Positions 10,748 through 18,458 of a stretch of 64,000 nucleotides of DNA are shown here, one piece after another (within the stretch, counting starts at the first letter, position 1; every line of letters begins with the position of its first letter). The position numbers were made by a program, and so were the translations under genes. The DNA lies in assembly GCF_900095695.1 (NCBI RefSeq), contig NZ_FMIQ01000029.1, positions 1 to 64,000 of the forward strand, read 5' to 3'. The notes below the pieces were generated by a model, which searched no databases, was not told the DNA's origin, and was given only the letters and a program-made list of their open reading frames with translations. The stretch comes from Hafnia alvei. Lineage in GTDB: Bacteria > Pseudomonadota > Gammaproteobacteria > Enterobacterales > Enterobacteriaceae.

Positions 10748-10792
10748 TTCGACTTTTCGAAATTTAAGTTAATTAATGTTCGGATAATCGAA
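10748..10792. promoter_or_regulatory. Second pair of TTCGR-N4-YCGAA dyads, upstream of the DUF1275 gene
   Basis: TTCGA-CTTT-TCGAA at 10748-10761 and TTCGG-ATAA-TCGAA at 10779-10792 have centres 31 bp apart, the same design and spacing as the pair at 6294-6339. They lie about 115-150 bases upstream of the DUF1275 start and about 230-270 upstream of the AraC-type gene. The rest of 10640-11018 is very AT-rich with no gene. No GG-N10-GC promoter was found toward the DUF1275 gene. Confidence 0.6.
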
Positions 10793-11018
10793 TTATTATA
10801 TTTATTTCTGGTTGTTAGATATTATTGATATGGATCAAGTAAATTTGATTGTTTTGATGAGCATAATTTATTACGCAAAATAAATGAATTTTTCTTTATT
10901 TTGTTTTTTATTTAAACCAGCGCGAATTTTAAATTCACCTATCCTGCTCCTTGTTGAATGATAGGTTTGCTAGTTTCTTATTTCACAGTTGAATAATTTA
11001 ATTGTCTTGGGGGAAGCT

Positions 11019-11360
11019 GTGCACTCTAAAAATGAACTTATAGAAGGCGTACTACGCTGGATTGATGATAATATTGAAAAACGACTTAAAACTAAAGATG
11101 TTGCGAAGAAGTCTGGCTACTCTTCACGGTATTTTCAGCGATTATTTCTTGAAAACACAGGTCAAACTATTGCTGTACATGTACGAGAGAAAAAAATTGA
11201 ATTGGCAGCAATGGAGCTTAAAGATGCCAACAACTCGATATGTGATATCGCGATCAAATATGGCTATGACTCCCAGCAAACATTTAATCGGGCATTTATA
11301 AGACGGTTTCATATAACGCCAGGAAAATGGCGTAAAAAAGTTATTAGCAGTAAAAATTAG
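11019..11360 (+). CDS. Short AraC/XylS-family regulator (MarA/SoxS/RamA-like)
   Basis: A single AraC-type DNA-binding domain of 113 residues with two helix-turn-helix units (VAKKSGYSSRYFQRLF and IAIKYGYDSQQTFNRAF) and no ligand domain. This is the layout of MarA, SoxS, RamA and PqrA, which act by their abundance on stress and efflux promoters. GTG 11019 is preferred because GGGGGA lies just upstream; the frame extends back to a TTG at 10989 without a good ribosome-binding site. It is divergent from the DUF1275 gene and shares its intergenic region, so it may also be under the two-component system. The target genes are unknown. Confidence 0.8.
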   Translation: MHSKNELIEGVLRWIDDNIEKRLKTKDVAKKSGYSSRYFQRLFLENTGQTIAVHVREKKIELAAMELKDANNSICDIAIKYGYDSQQTFNRAFIRRFHITPGKWRKKVISSKN

Positions 11361-11566
11361 TCCTTATGAGTAACGTTTTTAAAAACGCTGACAACGGCTT
11401 GATGGGATAATCACAAGATTCCTCTTGATATTATTGACTATTTCACTGTTTTAGCCTGTGCCTAACTTCAGTATCTATCATGCCTTGGTCGTATATTGCA
11501 GCGCAGCTATCGGTTTTTTACTAGGTGGCGTACTCTGTAGTCGGTACTTTCTCAGAGGTCATCAAC

Positions 11567-12586
11567 ATGTCAAAAATCAAAAGCTATGCTGCACTGAAAC
11601 CTGGGGCAGATCTGGAACTTTATGAGTATGACGCTGGTGCACTACAGCCAGACGACGTTGAGGTTAAAGTCGAATACTGCGGTATCTGTCATTCGGATCT
11701 GTCGATGATAGACAACGAGTGGGGATTCTCTGACTATCCTCTGATTGCGGGCCATGAAGTGGTGGGGCATATCCATGCGTTGGGTGATGCCGCAAAAAAT
11801 AAAGGTCTGAAGATCGGCCAGCGAGTAGGCGTGGGCTGGACGGCAAATAGTTGCCAGCATTGCGATGCGTGTATTAGCGGCAACCAAATTAACTGCCAGA
11901 ATGGTAGCGTGCCTACTATCATGAACAAAGGTGGTTTTGCCGATAAGCTGCGCTGCAACTGGCAGTGGGCTATTCCGCTGCCGGATGATATCGATATGGC
12001 AACGGCTGGGCCGATGCTATGCGGTGGCATTACGGTGTTTAAACCGTTACTGATGCATCATATTACTGCAACCAGTAGGGTTGGTGTAATTGGCATTGGC
12101 GGCTTAGGCCATATTGCGATTAAATTGCTCCATGCAATGGGTTGTGAAGTGACCGCATTCAGTTCTAACCCGGCGAAAGAGCAGGAAGTTTTAGCCATGG
12201 GGGCCAATCGTGTGGTCAATAGTCGCGATCCTCAGGCGCTAACCGCGTTGGCAAAACAGTTTGATTTGATCATCAATACCGTCAATGTGTCGCTAGACTG
12301 GCTGCCGTACTTTGAAGCGTTAACCTATGGTGGACATTTCCATACGGTGGGGGCCGTAATGAAGCCACTAGAAGTGCCTGCGTTCACGCTTATCGGCGGC
12401 GATCGGAGCATTTCGGGTTCGGCTACGGGTTCACCAAATGAGCTGCGTAAACTTATGAAGTTTGCTGCGCGAACTAAAGTCGCGCCAACGACCGAGCTAT
12501 ACCCAATGTCGCAAATCAACCAAGCGCTGAAACATGTGCGAGAAGGTAAAGCTCGCTACCGTGTAGTGCTTAAAGCTGATTTCTGA
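11567..12586 (+). CDS. ahr: Zinc- and NADPH-dependent broad-range aldehyde reductase
   Basis: This medium-chain alcohol dehydrogenase matches E. coli Ahr (YjgB) along its whole 339 residues. It reduces many aldehydes to alcohols with NADPH. Catalytic zinc ligands are Cys38 in YCGICHSD and the histidine of GHE. Structural zinc cysteines lie in the [16 protein letters not shown] segment. The nucleotide-binding GIGGLGHIA is mid-protein. The start is the ATG at 11567 with AGAGG upstream; an earlier in-frame start at 11525 would add 14 residues that the family lacks. It stands alone and converges on the transporter gene at a shared terminator. Confidence 0.93.
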   Translation: MSKIKSYAALKPGADLELYEYDAGALQPDDVEVKVEYCGICHSDLSMIDNEWGFSDYPLIAGHEVVGHIHALGDAAKNKGLKIGQRVGVGWTANSCQHCDACISGNQINCQNGSVPTIMNKGGFADKLRCNWQWAIPLPDDIDMATAGPMLCGGITVFKPLLMHHITATSRVGVIGIGGLGHIAIKLLHAMGCEVTAFSSNPAKEQEVLAMGANRVVNSRDPQALTALAKQFDLIINTVNVSLDWLPYFEALTYGGHFHTVGAVMKPLEVPAFTLIGGDRSISGSATGSPNELRKLMKFAARTKVAPTTELYPMSQINQALKHVREGKARYRVVLKADF

Positions 12587-12594
12587 TAGCTATT

Positions 12595-12628
12595 ATTTTA
12601 GCCACAGGTTTTATCCTGTGGCTAAAAT
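12595..12628. terminator. Bidirectional terminator between ahr and the FucP-type transporter gene
   Basis: A 14-bp perfect stem, ATTTTAGCCACAGG with CCTGTGGCTAAAAT, around the loop TTTTAT. The A/T ends serve as U-tracts in both directions. Confidence 0.85.
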
Positions 12629-12641
12629 CCATTTCTACTAT

Positions 12642-13844
12642 TTATTCTAAAACAGAAGTAGGCGATGCAACTGGTTTGAGATGCTTGCTTCCCCAGCATG
12701 CCAGTAATATATAAAGTGCTAATGGCAGCAAAAAACTGAAACGTAATGTCAGGATATTAATCATCAGCGCTTGAATATAAGGAATAATCGCGCCTCCAAT
12801 CCCTGCCATAATTAATACGCCGGCCGCCAAATTTGCCATGTGAGGCACCGTTGCCATGCTTTGACTAAAAATAATAGGGTACATAATCGAGTTAGCAAAA
12901 CCTATCAGCAGCAATAAGTAGCCGCCGACAGCGTTGTTTAACAAAATAGACAACAATATGAGGACCGCAGAAATCAGAGTAACAGACAAAAATGCTATCT
13001 TTACGTTAATTCGATGAGCAAATAGTCCGAAGATAAAACGCCCTATTAATGCTCCGCCCCAGTACAGGGAAATTAATGATATCGCGGTTTCTGTGTTCCA
13101 TTTGCCAATGGTCGATAAGTAATTGATAGTGTTAGTTCCTAATGATACCTCCACGCCAACATAGGTGAATATCGCCGCTACAGAGTAAATAAACTTAGTA
13201 TTACTCCATAGTGATGATGGGCATTTTGTTGTTTTTTTATGCTGGGTGATTTCAGGCAGTTTGATTAAGATAGTTATTGTAAATAGCCCTGCAGAAAAGA
13301 GGGCTAAGACAAGCCAAATCCATTTAATCGGCTCGTTATGATTAACATAATCAATAGGCGATGCTTGTAATGCTAAGGCAATCAGAAGTGGTGCTAGCGT
13401 TGTACCTAATGAGTTTACCGCAGAGGCTAAGGTGAGATTACCCACGCGTTTATGTTCCTGACTGAGCAATGTGAGATAAGGATTAGCAACAACCTGCATG
13501 GCGGCCACACCCGTTGCAATCACGAATACAGCAAATAGGGCACTGATAATCGAATAATAGCCAAGCGCTAAGCTTAATAGCCCACAGCCGCACATCGTGA
13601 GAAGCAAGGCGCTGCGTAAGATCGTGCGGTAACCGAAGAGCGCGATAAGCTTAGAGCAGGGTAGGCAAGTCAAAAATGGAGCAATATAAAATAGAACATT
13701 CACCAGCATCGCCTGCGGCCATGAAAGTTGGAAGTAATGATAAAAAAATAAAATTAATGTGCTGTTGAACGCGGTTATTAATCCCCATAAAAAAAACGTT
13801 GCTCCTACAGCCGTAAGATGTGTTTTCATATCCCTATTTTCCAT
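12642..13844 (-). CDS. MFS sugar transporter of the FucP (fucose/glucose/galactose) family
   Basis: A 400-residue protein with about 12 transmembrane helices. GVAAMQVVANPYLTLL near residue 112 is a hallmark of the FHS group (FucP, GluP), proton symporters for fucose, glucose or galactose. The substrate cannot be read from sequence. It is divergent from the RpiR-type regulator at 13929, which probably controls it. Two starts, at 13844 and 13829, are possible; neither has an ideally spaced ribosome-binding site. Confidence 0.8.
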   Translation of the reverse strand: MENRDMKTHLTAVGATFFLWGLITAFNSTLILFFYHYFQLSWPQAMLVNVLFYIAPFLTCLPCSKLIALFGYRTILRSALLLTMCGCGLLSLALGYYSIISALFAVFVIATGVAAMQVVANPYLTLLSQEHKRVGNLTLASAVNSLGTTLAPLLIALALQASPIDYVNHNEPIKWIWLVLALFSAGLFTITILIKLPEITQHKKTTKCPSSLWSNTKFIYSVAAIFTYVGVEVSLGTNTINYLSTIGKWNTETAISLISLYWGGALIGRFIFGLFAHRINVKIAFLSVTLISAVLILLSILLNNAVGGYLLLLIGFANSIMYPIIFSQSMATVPHMANLAAGVLIMAGIGGAIIPYIQALMINILTLRFSFLLPLALYILLACWGSKHLKPVASPTSVLE

Positions 13845-13864
13845 TGCTAAGTAAAATAATTTTG

Positions 13865-13878
13865 ACTGATTACTCAGT
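13865..13878. promoter_or_regulatory. Candidate operator between the FucP-type transporter and rpiR-type genes
   Basis: The inverted repeat ACTGA-TTAC-TCAGT is centred in the 84-base divergent promoter region. It is a reasonable site for the adjacent RpiR-family regulator. It is short, so chance is not excluded. Confidence 0.35.
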
Positions 13879-13928
13879 TATTAATAAATGTCTGTGCTAA
13901 TCTCAAGTTTGCTTAACAGGGGTTTATC

Positions 13929-14642
13929 ATGGATATTCAAAATCTATTTCGTAATATTAAACTGAATAATACTGAAGTTGGTGTTCTGCAATATATACAG
14001 GCCAATCCTGAATTATGTATTCAGCAAGGAATTCGCAGCGTAGCTGAGAAGTGCTGTAGTAATCCTTCATCTTTGGTTCGCTTAGCCAAAAAGCTTGAGT
14101 TTAGTGGCTGGCTGGAGATGGTCTACTTTATTAAGTTTAACATTACGCTACCAAAGCTGGATGTTACTAACGATGTTGATTTCATGAATATTCAACCACC
14201 AGAAAAAGTGGATGTTCTATTAGAAAGGCTGCAAAACGAGCGGATTCTGATCCACGGCAGCGGTTTTTCGCAGCTTATTGCTCAGTATATTTATAACAAG
14301 TTTTTAGTAACCGGTGTCAACGCTAGCTTAGCGCTATGGCCAGACTATGAAATACTGGAACAAAAAAATGCTAATAAGTTTGATTCGATATGGCTGATAT
14401 CTAAATCGGGCCGGAGTTCATCTGCATTAAGCTGGGTAAAGGCATTAGAGAATAAAAATATCAACCTTGTTTGCTTTACCGGCGATCATCAGAGCCCGTT
14501 AGCACAGGCCGCGGACCTGTCATTTATTATTCACGATCCACAAAAATATGATGATGATATTTATTGGTCCAATCCGTTCTTTGGCTACTGCATTCTCGGG
14601 TTCGAACATCTTCTGAAACTGTGGTTTATGCAGAAGAAATAA
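13929..14642 (+). CDS. RpiR/MurR-family transcriptional regulator
   Basis: A 237-residue regulator: an N-terminal RpiR helix-turn-helix (about residues 1-75, with IRSVAEKCCSNPSSLVRLAKKL) and a SIS sugar-phosphate domain (about 95-225, with the ISKSGRSSSAL segment that binds phosphosugars). Such proteins respond to phosphorylated sugars or sugar acids. It is divergent from the FucP-type transporter gene and converges on the GH4/PTS operon, so both are possible targets. Its terminator has been split by the repeat element at 14663-14788. Confidence 0.85.
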   Translation: MDIQNLFRNIKLNNTEVGVLQYIQANPELCIQQGIRSVAEKCCSNPSSLVRLAKKLEFSGWLEMVYFIKFNITLPKLDVTNDVDFMNIQPPEKVDVLLERLQNERILIHGSGFSQLIAQYIYNKFLVTGVNASLALWPDYEILEQKNANKFDSIWLISKSGRSSSALSWVKALENKNINLVCFTGDHQSPLAQAADLSFIIHDPQKYDDDIYWSNPFFGYCILGFEHLLKLWFMQKK

Positions 14643-14653
14643 TCCAAGGGCGT

Positions 14654-14797
14654 CCTGCGACGATAATACGGATTACTAAAGCTCGATTTTAGGGAGCACA
14701 CCGATGGGGTCGTAGCGGCGTAAGCCGCCGGAGTGCCCCGCGGTGTGGTAGACCCGTGTATCTCTATTTTTTAAATAAACAGTATTAGCCTGCGACG
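14654..14797. mobile_element. MITE-like structured element, copy 1, inserted in a terminator loop
   Basis: The element (14663-14788, 126 bp) is flanked by the 9-bp direct repeat CCTGCGACG at 14654-14662 and 14789-14797. Its ends are imperfect inverted repeats (ATAATACGGATTA against CTAATACTGTTTA). Inside is a long hairpin built from CACACCG/CGGTGTG, GGGG/CCCC and GCGGC/GCCGC around GTAA. Removing the element and one direct repeat restores GGGCGTC-CTGC-GACGCCC, a perfect stem just after the rpiR-type stop: the element sits in the loop of a terminator. A second copy is at 44169-44295. It has no coding capacity. Confidence 0.8.
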
Positions 14798-14820
14798 CCC
14801 CAGAATTTCAATGCTGGGAT

Positions 14821-16200
14821 CTAGTGCCAGTTTCTAAACTGTGAGCCCTGCAAATAAGCAGAAACCAGCTTTTCAGCCAATGACCACGATCCGACTAACG
14901 GATGTGCCATCAATGCCTTAACCGCGAGGGTTCTGTCCTGAGCTAAAATCGCCTGCACAGCGAGACGCTCATACTCTTTCACGCAGGAAATCATATTTTT
15001 CTGCGCTTCGGGTACATGGATCGGCTTAACCGGTTTTAATCCCTCTTTGCTCAGGTCGCAGCTGATTTCAATGACATCGTCGGGATGCAGAAAATCCAGC
15101 GTATCGTTGTTGGAAAGTGATACCACAATACGCTTAGTGGTATTGCTGTTTACGGCTTCTAGAATATCTAAAGCAACGCCCGCGTAGCCGCCGCTGTCGG
15201 GCTCTTCGATGAATTGCTGCAGCGTTAAAGGTTCCCTGGTGTGGAATTTTTCCTGCTGAGATTCATTTTGCATGTAGCTATTTTCACGACGCAGATAGTG
15301 CTTCATCCAAATATCAAATGCCGTTGCCGGATTTTCTTTAACGTTGATACGGCTAAGCTCCTCACGCATATCATGGTTAATACGGGCGATTTGTTCGCCT
15401 CGTGTTTCACCTGAATCTTGAATTGCTTTCAGCGCTTCTTCTTTATAGTAGTAATAATATAAGTATTCATTGAGCAGTTGGTTGTCGCACAGACGGACTA
15501 ATTCTGGCGAGAAATATTGCATGGCCGTTTTCTTATATAGCTCAGGTGAATTAACTAACTGTTCGGTCACATCCTCTCCGCGCACGGTAAAATGGGTGAA
15601 CCAAGAGAAGTGATTAAGTCCATAGCACTCAACCTGCAATTCACTTTCATCGCAGTTAAGAATCTCAGGTAGTTCACGAATCAACTCTGAGGGCGCATCG
15701 CAGATGCCGTAAACGCGGCGTTTAAAACCAGATTTGATAATCGCTTCGGTGACTAAACCTGATGGATTGGTAAAATTAAATAAGATGGCGTCGGGTGCCG
15801 CATGTTCTTCGATTAATTTACAGTAGTCCAAAATGGCTGGAATAGAGCGCATGGCCATGGCAAAACCACCTGCACCGGTGGTTTCTTGCCCCAAGGTATT
15901 ATGGTCCAGCGCAATACGTTCGTCATGAATGCGGCTTTCATCGCCGCCGACGCGCAGGGTGGTAATCACATAGTTGGCATCTTGTAAGGCCGATACGGGC
16001 TCGGTGGTTAAGCTAAATTCAATATCAGGGCGAATCGTGTTAAATATATAACGCGCAATTTCGCCAAAGATGGTCAGGTTCTGAGCGGAGTTATCTAGAA
16101 AAACCACCTTCTTTAATCCGATGCGGTGAGCATTGTAAGCCAGAGATTTCGCTAGAAATGCGGAACGTACGCCGCCGCCACCTAATACTGTTAGTTTCAT
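14821..16200 (-). CDS. GH4-family 6-phospho-glycosidase
   Basis: A glycoside hydrolase of family 4 (NAD+ and Mn2+ dependent, redox-elimination mechanism) that would split the phosphorylated disaccharide delivered by the adjacent PTS. Of 459 residues, the N-terminal Rossmann motif is VLGGGGVRSAFL. NFTNPSGLVTEA, ICDAPSELI (the metal-binding Cys) and GLNHFSWF (the metal-binding His) follow in family order. The start at 16200 has GGGAG upstream; the frame extends further only into the PTS gene. The gene lies 13 bases after the EIICB gene. Partner type suggests an alpha-glucoside phosphate (GlvA/AglB-like), but beta-linked substrates are not excluded. Confidence 0.88.
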   Translation of the reverse strand: MKLTVLGGGGVRSAFLAKSLAYNAHRIGLKKVVFLDNSAQNLTIFGEIARYIFNTIRPDIEFSLTTEPVSALQDANYVITTLRVGGDESRIHDERIALDHNTLGQETTGAGGFAMAMRSIPAILDYCKLIEEHAAPDAILFNFTNPSGLVTEAIIKSGFKRRVYGICDAPSELIRELPEILNCDESELQVECYGLNHFSWFTHFTVRGEDVTEQLVNSPELYKKTAMQYFSPELVRLCDNQLLNEYLYYYYYKEEALKAIQDSGETRGEQIARINHDMREELSRINVKENPATAFDIWMKHYLRRENSYMQNESQQEKFHTREPLTLQQFIEEPDSGGYAGVALDILEAVNSNTTKRIVVSLSNNDTLDFLHPDDVIEISCDLSKEGLKPVKPIHVPEAQKNMISCVKEYERLAVQAILAQDRTLAVKALMAHPLVGSWSLAEKLVSAYLQGSQFRNWH

Positions 16201-16213
16201 ATGTACTCCCAAT

Positions 16214-17785
16214 TTAATTATTAGCCAGCCAGGTATCAACTTTTGAACGTACTTGTCCAACCTTGACACCGTAAATAACTTGCACTTCATTGCTATTACG
16301 CACCACGCCGTTAGCACCGGTTGCTTTTAAAGCAGCGTCATCGACGATAGTTAAATCATGAATAGCGACGCGTAAACGGGTAAAGCAATTATCGACAGAA
16401 ATAATGTTATGTTTTCCACCGAGCCCTTTAATGATTTCATCAACCTGTGAGCCGGTGTTATTCTTTTCTTGCTGCACCTTTTCCTGATAATCTTTTTTGT
16501 TATATAGCTTTACTTCATCATCATCTTCGCGGCCTGGTGTTTTAAGCCTTAATTTGACTACCACGGTGCGGAATATTACGTAATAAGCAATAAACTGTCC
16601 GATGCCAATCACGATATAAAGTGGCCAGCGTGTCAATGAAACGGGGAGCGGTAGGTTATAGGCTAAAAACTCAATTAAGCCGGATGCTCCCCATGGTCTC
16701 ACCTGTAGCAGATCGCAAATAGCCTGTGATGCTGCGGTCAATGTGGCGTGAATAACCCACAGAAGCGGTGAGATAAACAGGAATGTAAATTCAATAGGTT
16801 CAGTAATTCCGGTCAGAATTGAGGTAATAATGGCCGGTAATAAAACGGCTTTCGCGAGCATTTTCTTTTCTGGCTTGGCGGTGTGATAAAACGCCAGCGC
16901 AGCGCCAGACAGGCCGAAAATAGTCGTCATACCTTGCTGAGAGAAACGCAGAGCATCGTTCATCACCGGTGTTAAATCGGGATGGCGCATATAGGCGAGG
17001 AAGATAGCCTGAGTGCCTGAAACCGTCTGCCCATCAACCGTCAGTGAACCGCCGATTTGTGTAAGTTGGAATGGCGACCAGACGAAATGGTGTAGGCCGG
17101 TAGGAATTAAGAATTTCTCGAAGAAACCATAAACAAATACGCCAGCAACGCCTGCGTTTTTCATAAAGCCAGTTAACGCCGCAATACCGTGGGTCATAAA
17201 TGGCCAGAACCAGGTGAAAGCTATGGCGTAGACAATAACGACCGGACTCATGGCGATAAGCGTTAGCTTCGCGCCTCCGTACATAGATAGCGCGCCAGGG
17301 AGTTCTATTTGTGAGACTTTATTGTGTACCCATGCAATGGTGCAACCGAGAATAATACCGAGGAATATCCCCATATCGACAACCACAAACCCTAATATTT
17401 GAGTTTGTCCTGTTCCGTAATATTCACCGTTTATTTTATTGGCAATGCCGTGGGTATATTCCAACCAAGAGTGATTGGCACCTAAAAACATAATGAAGCA
17501 CATAACGGAAACTAAGGCGACTTCCGTTTTTTTGTCCTTGGCTAACCCATAGCTAATACCGACGCAAAAGAGTAAGCCTAAATTACCAAACAGCGGCCAG
17601 AAGGTGTCTCCTAATAGCTGACCAAGTTGATGAAGAAAGCTGGTTTCAGAAATAAGCGTTGGGTTAGTTAAAATTGAACTTAATGCCAGAATTAAACCTA
17701 TTACTGGCAAAAACAGCACTGCACCGATCATCGCCCTAGAGAATTTTTGCATACTCTCCAGAGTACGTTGCCGTATTCTAGACAT
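16214..17785 (-). CDS. PTS EIICB sugar permease, alpha-glucoside type
   Basis: A 523-residue membrane component of the phosphoenolpyruvate PTS. The EIIC domain (about residues 1-420) has GLHHFVWSPF and the GITEPIEFTF signature. A linker leads to a C-terminal EIIB domain (about 445-523) with phospho-Cys in VDNCFTRLRV. No EIIA is fused, so it must use EIIA-Glc (Crr) or another EIIA, as alpha-glucoside and maltose EIICBs do. It is first in an operon with the GH4 enzyme. A short inverted repeat lies at 17830-17842 upstream. The sugar is unknown. Confidence 0.88.
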   Translation of the reverse strand: MSRIRQRTLESMQKFSRAMIGAVLFLPVIGLILALSSILTNPTLISETSFLHQLGQLLGDTFWPLFGNLGLLFCVGISYGLAKDKKTEVALVSVMCFIMFLGANHSWLEYTHGIANKINGEYYGTGQTQILGFVVVDMGIFLGIILGCTIAWVHNKVSQIELPGALSMYGGAKLTLIAMSPVVIVYAIAFTWFWPFMTHGIAALTGFMKNAGVAGVFVYGFFEKFLIPTGLHHFVWSPFQLTQIGGSLTVDGQTVSGTQAIFLAYMRHPDLTPVMNDALRFSQQGMTTIFGLSGAALAFYHTAKPEKKMLAKAVLLPAIITSILTGITEPIEFTFLFISPLLWVIHATLTAASQAICDLLQVRPWGASGLIEFLAYNLPLPVSLTRWPLYIVIGIGQFIAYYVIFRTVVVKLRLKTPGREDDDEVKLYNKKDYQEKVQQEKNNTGSQVDEIIKGLGGKHNIISVDNCFTRLRVAIHDLTIVDDAALKATGANGVVRNSNEVQVIYGVKVGQVRSKVDTWLANN

Positions 17786-17829
17786 AGCTGTTCCTTTATT
17801 ATTAATAGGGGGTATTTGTTATAATAAAT

Positions 17830-17842
17830 TCACTTCCAGTGA
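17830..17842. promoter_or_regulatory. Inverted repeat upstream of the PTS operon
   Basis: TCACT-TCC-AGTGA lies 45 bases before the EIICB start, where an operator would be expected. It differs from the ACTGA-TTAC-TCAGT repeat near rpiR, so common control is not shown. I see no gene in 17786-18063. Confidence 0.3.
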
Positions 17843-18063
17843 TGACGTTATAGCAATGGCCTTGGCGAAAAGAAACACGTTGCGAAAAATAGGTACAAAT
17901 AGCCACAAAATGCATACCTGTTTCGAATTGACGTTTTAAAGGCCTTTGTAATAGTGAGGCTAATCAGTTGGGATAAATAGATGAGACGTGGATCGAATAT
18001 ATTTTTCAAGGCAAAATGGGTTAATTGCCATGCGTATCATGACTTTTAGGTAAAAAAAACCTG

Positions 18064-18390
18064 ATGTTAATTGTTAAAACATTCTTATTATTTAGCCTGA
18101 CAGCAATCGCTGAGATCGTTGGGTGTTATCTGCCTTATTTGGTTTTGAAGCAACATAAACCGCTATGGTTCTTGCTGCCGGCTGCGTTGAGTTTGGTTAT
18201 TTTTGCTTGGTTACTGACATTACATCCCACTGCTGCGGGCCGAACCTATGCGGCCTACGGTGGGGTATACATTGGCGTTGCGTTGCTTTGGCTGCGCTTT
18301 GTTGACGGCGTTGAATTAACCCGCTGGGATATGGTTGGTGCCTGCGTTGCGTTGATAGGTATGGCGGTAATTGTGCTGCAGCCTTCGTAA
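18064..18390 (+). CDS. ynfA: YnfA-family small inner-membrane protein (UPF0060)
   Basis: A 108-residue protein with four hydrophobic helices and the family blocks [22 protein letters not shown] and [10 protein letters not shown], related in fold to small multidrug resistance transporters. Some YnfA proteins have been linked to drug efflux; the role here is not shown. It is a single gene ending at a hairpin and converging on the TonB-dependent receptor gene. Confidence 0.92.
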   Translation: MLIVKTFLLFSLTAIAEIVGCYLPYLVLKQHKPLWFLLPAALSLVIFAWLLTLHPTAAGRTYAAYGGVYIGVALLWLRFVDGVELTRWDMVGACVALIGMAVIVLQPS

Positions 18391-18420
18391 TGGCTGAGAG
18401 AGTTGTAGGGTGAAATTAAT

Positions 18421-18451
18421 GCCGTCATGCCGAAATATTCAACATGACGGC
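18421..18451. terminator. Hairpin between ynfA and the TonB receptor gene
   Basis: A 9-bp stem GCCGTCATG/CATGACGGC with a 13-base loop lies between two convergent genes, eight bases past the receptor stop. No strong T-tract follows, so terminator function is likely but not certain. Confidence 0.5.
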
Positions 18452-18458
18452 GTGGTGA

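Noticed and set aside
11375-11392. Palindrome CGTTTTTAAAAACG after the AraC-type gene as an operator
   Set aside because: It is AT-rich, lies at the 3' end of the gene and has no second copy; a weak terminator or chance explains it as well.
14663-14788. Reading the structured element as an ERIC, REP or BIME unit
   Set aside because: The length is close to ERIC, but the known ERIC core sequences and the REP stem are absent, and the flanking duplication is 8-9 bp rather than a TA dinucleotide.
16201-16317. Upstream in-frame extension of the GH4 gene
   Set aside because: It would overlap the EIICB gene by about 100 bases. The ATG at 16200 has GGGAG upstream and begins the Rossmann motif as in the family.
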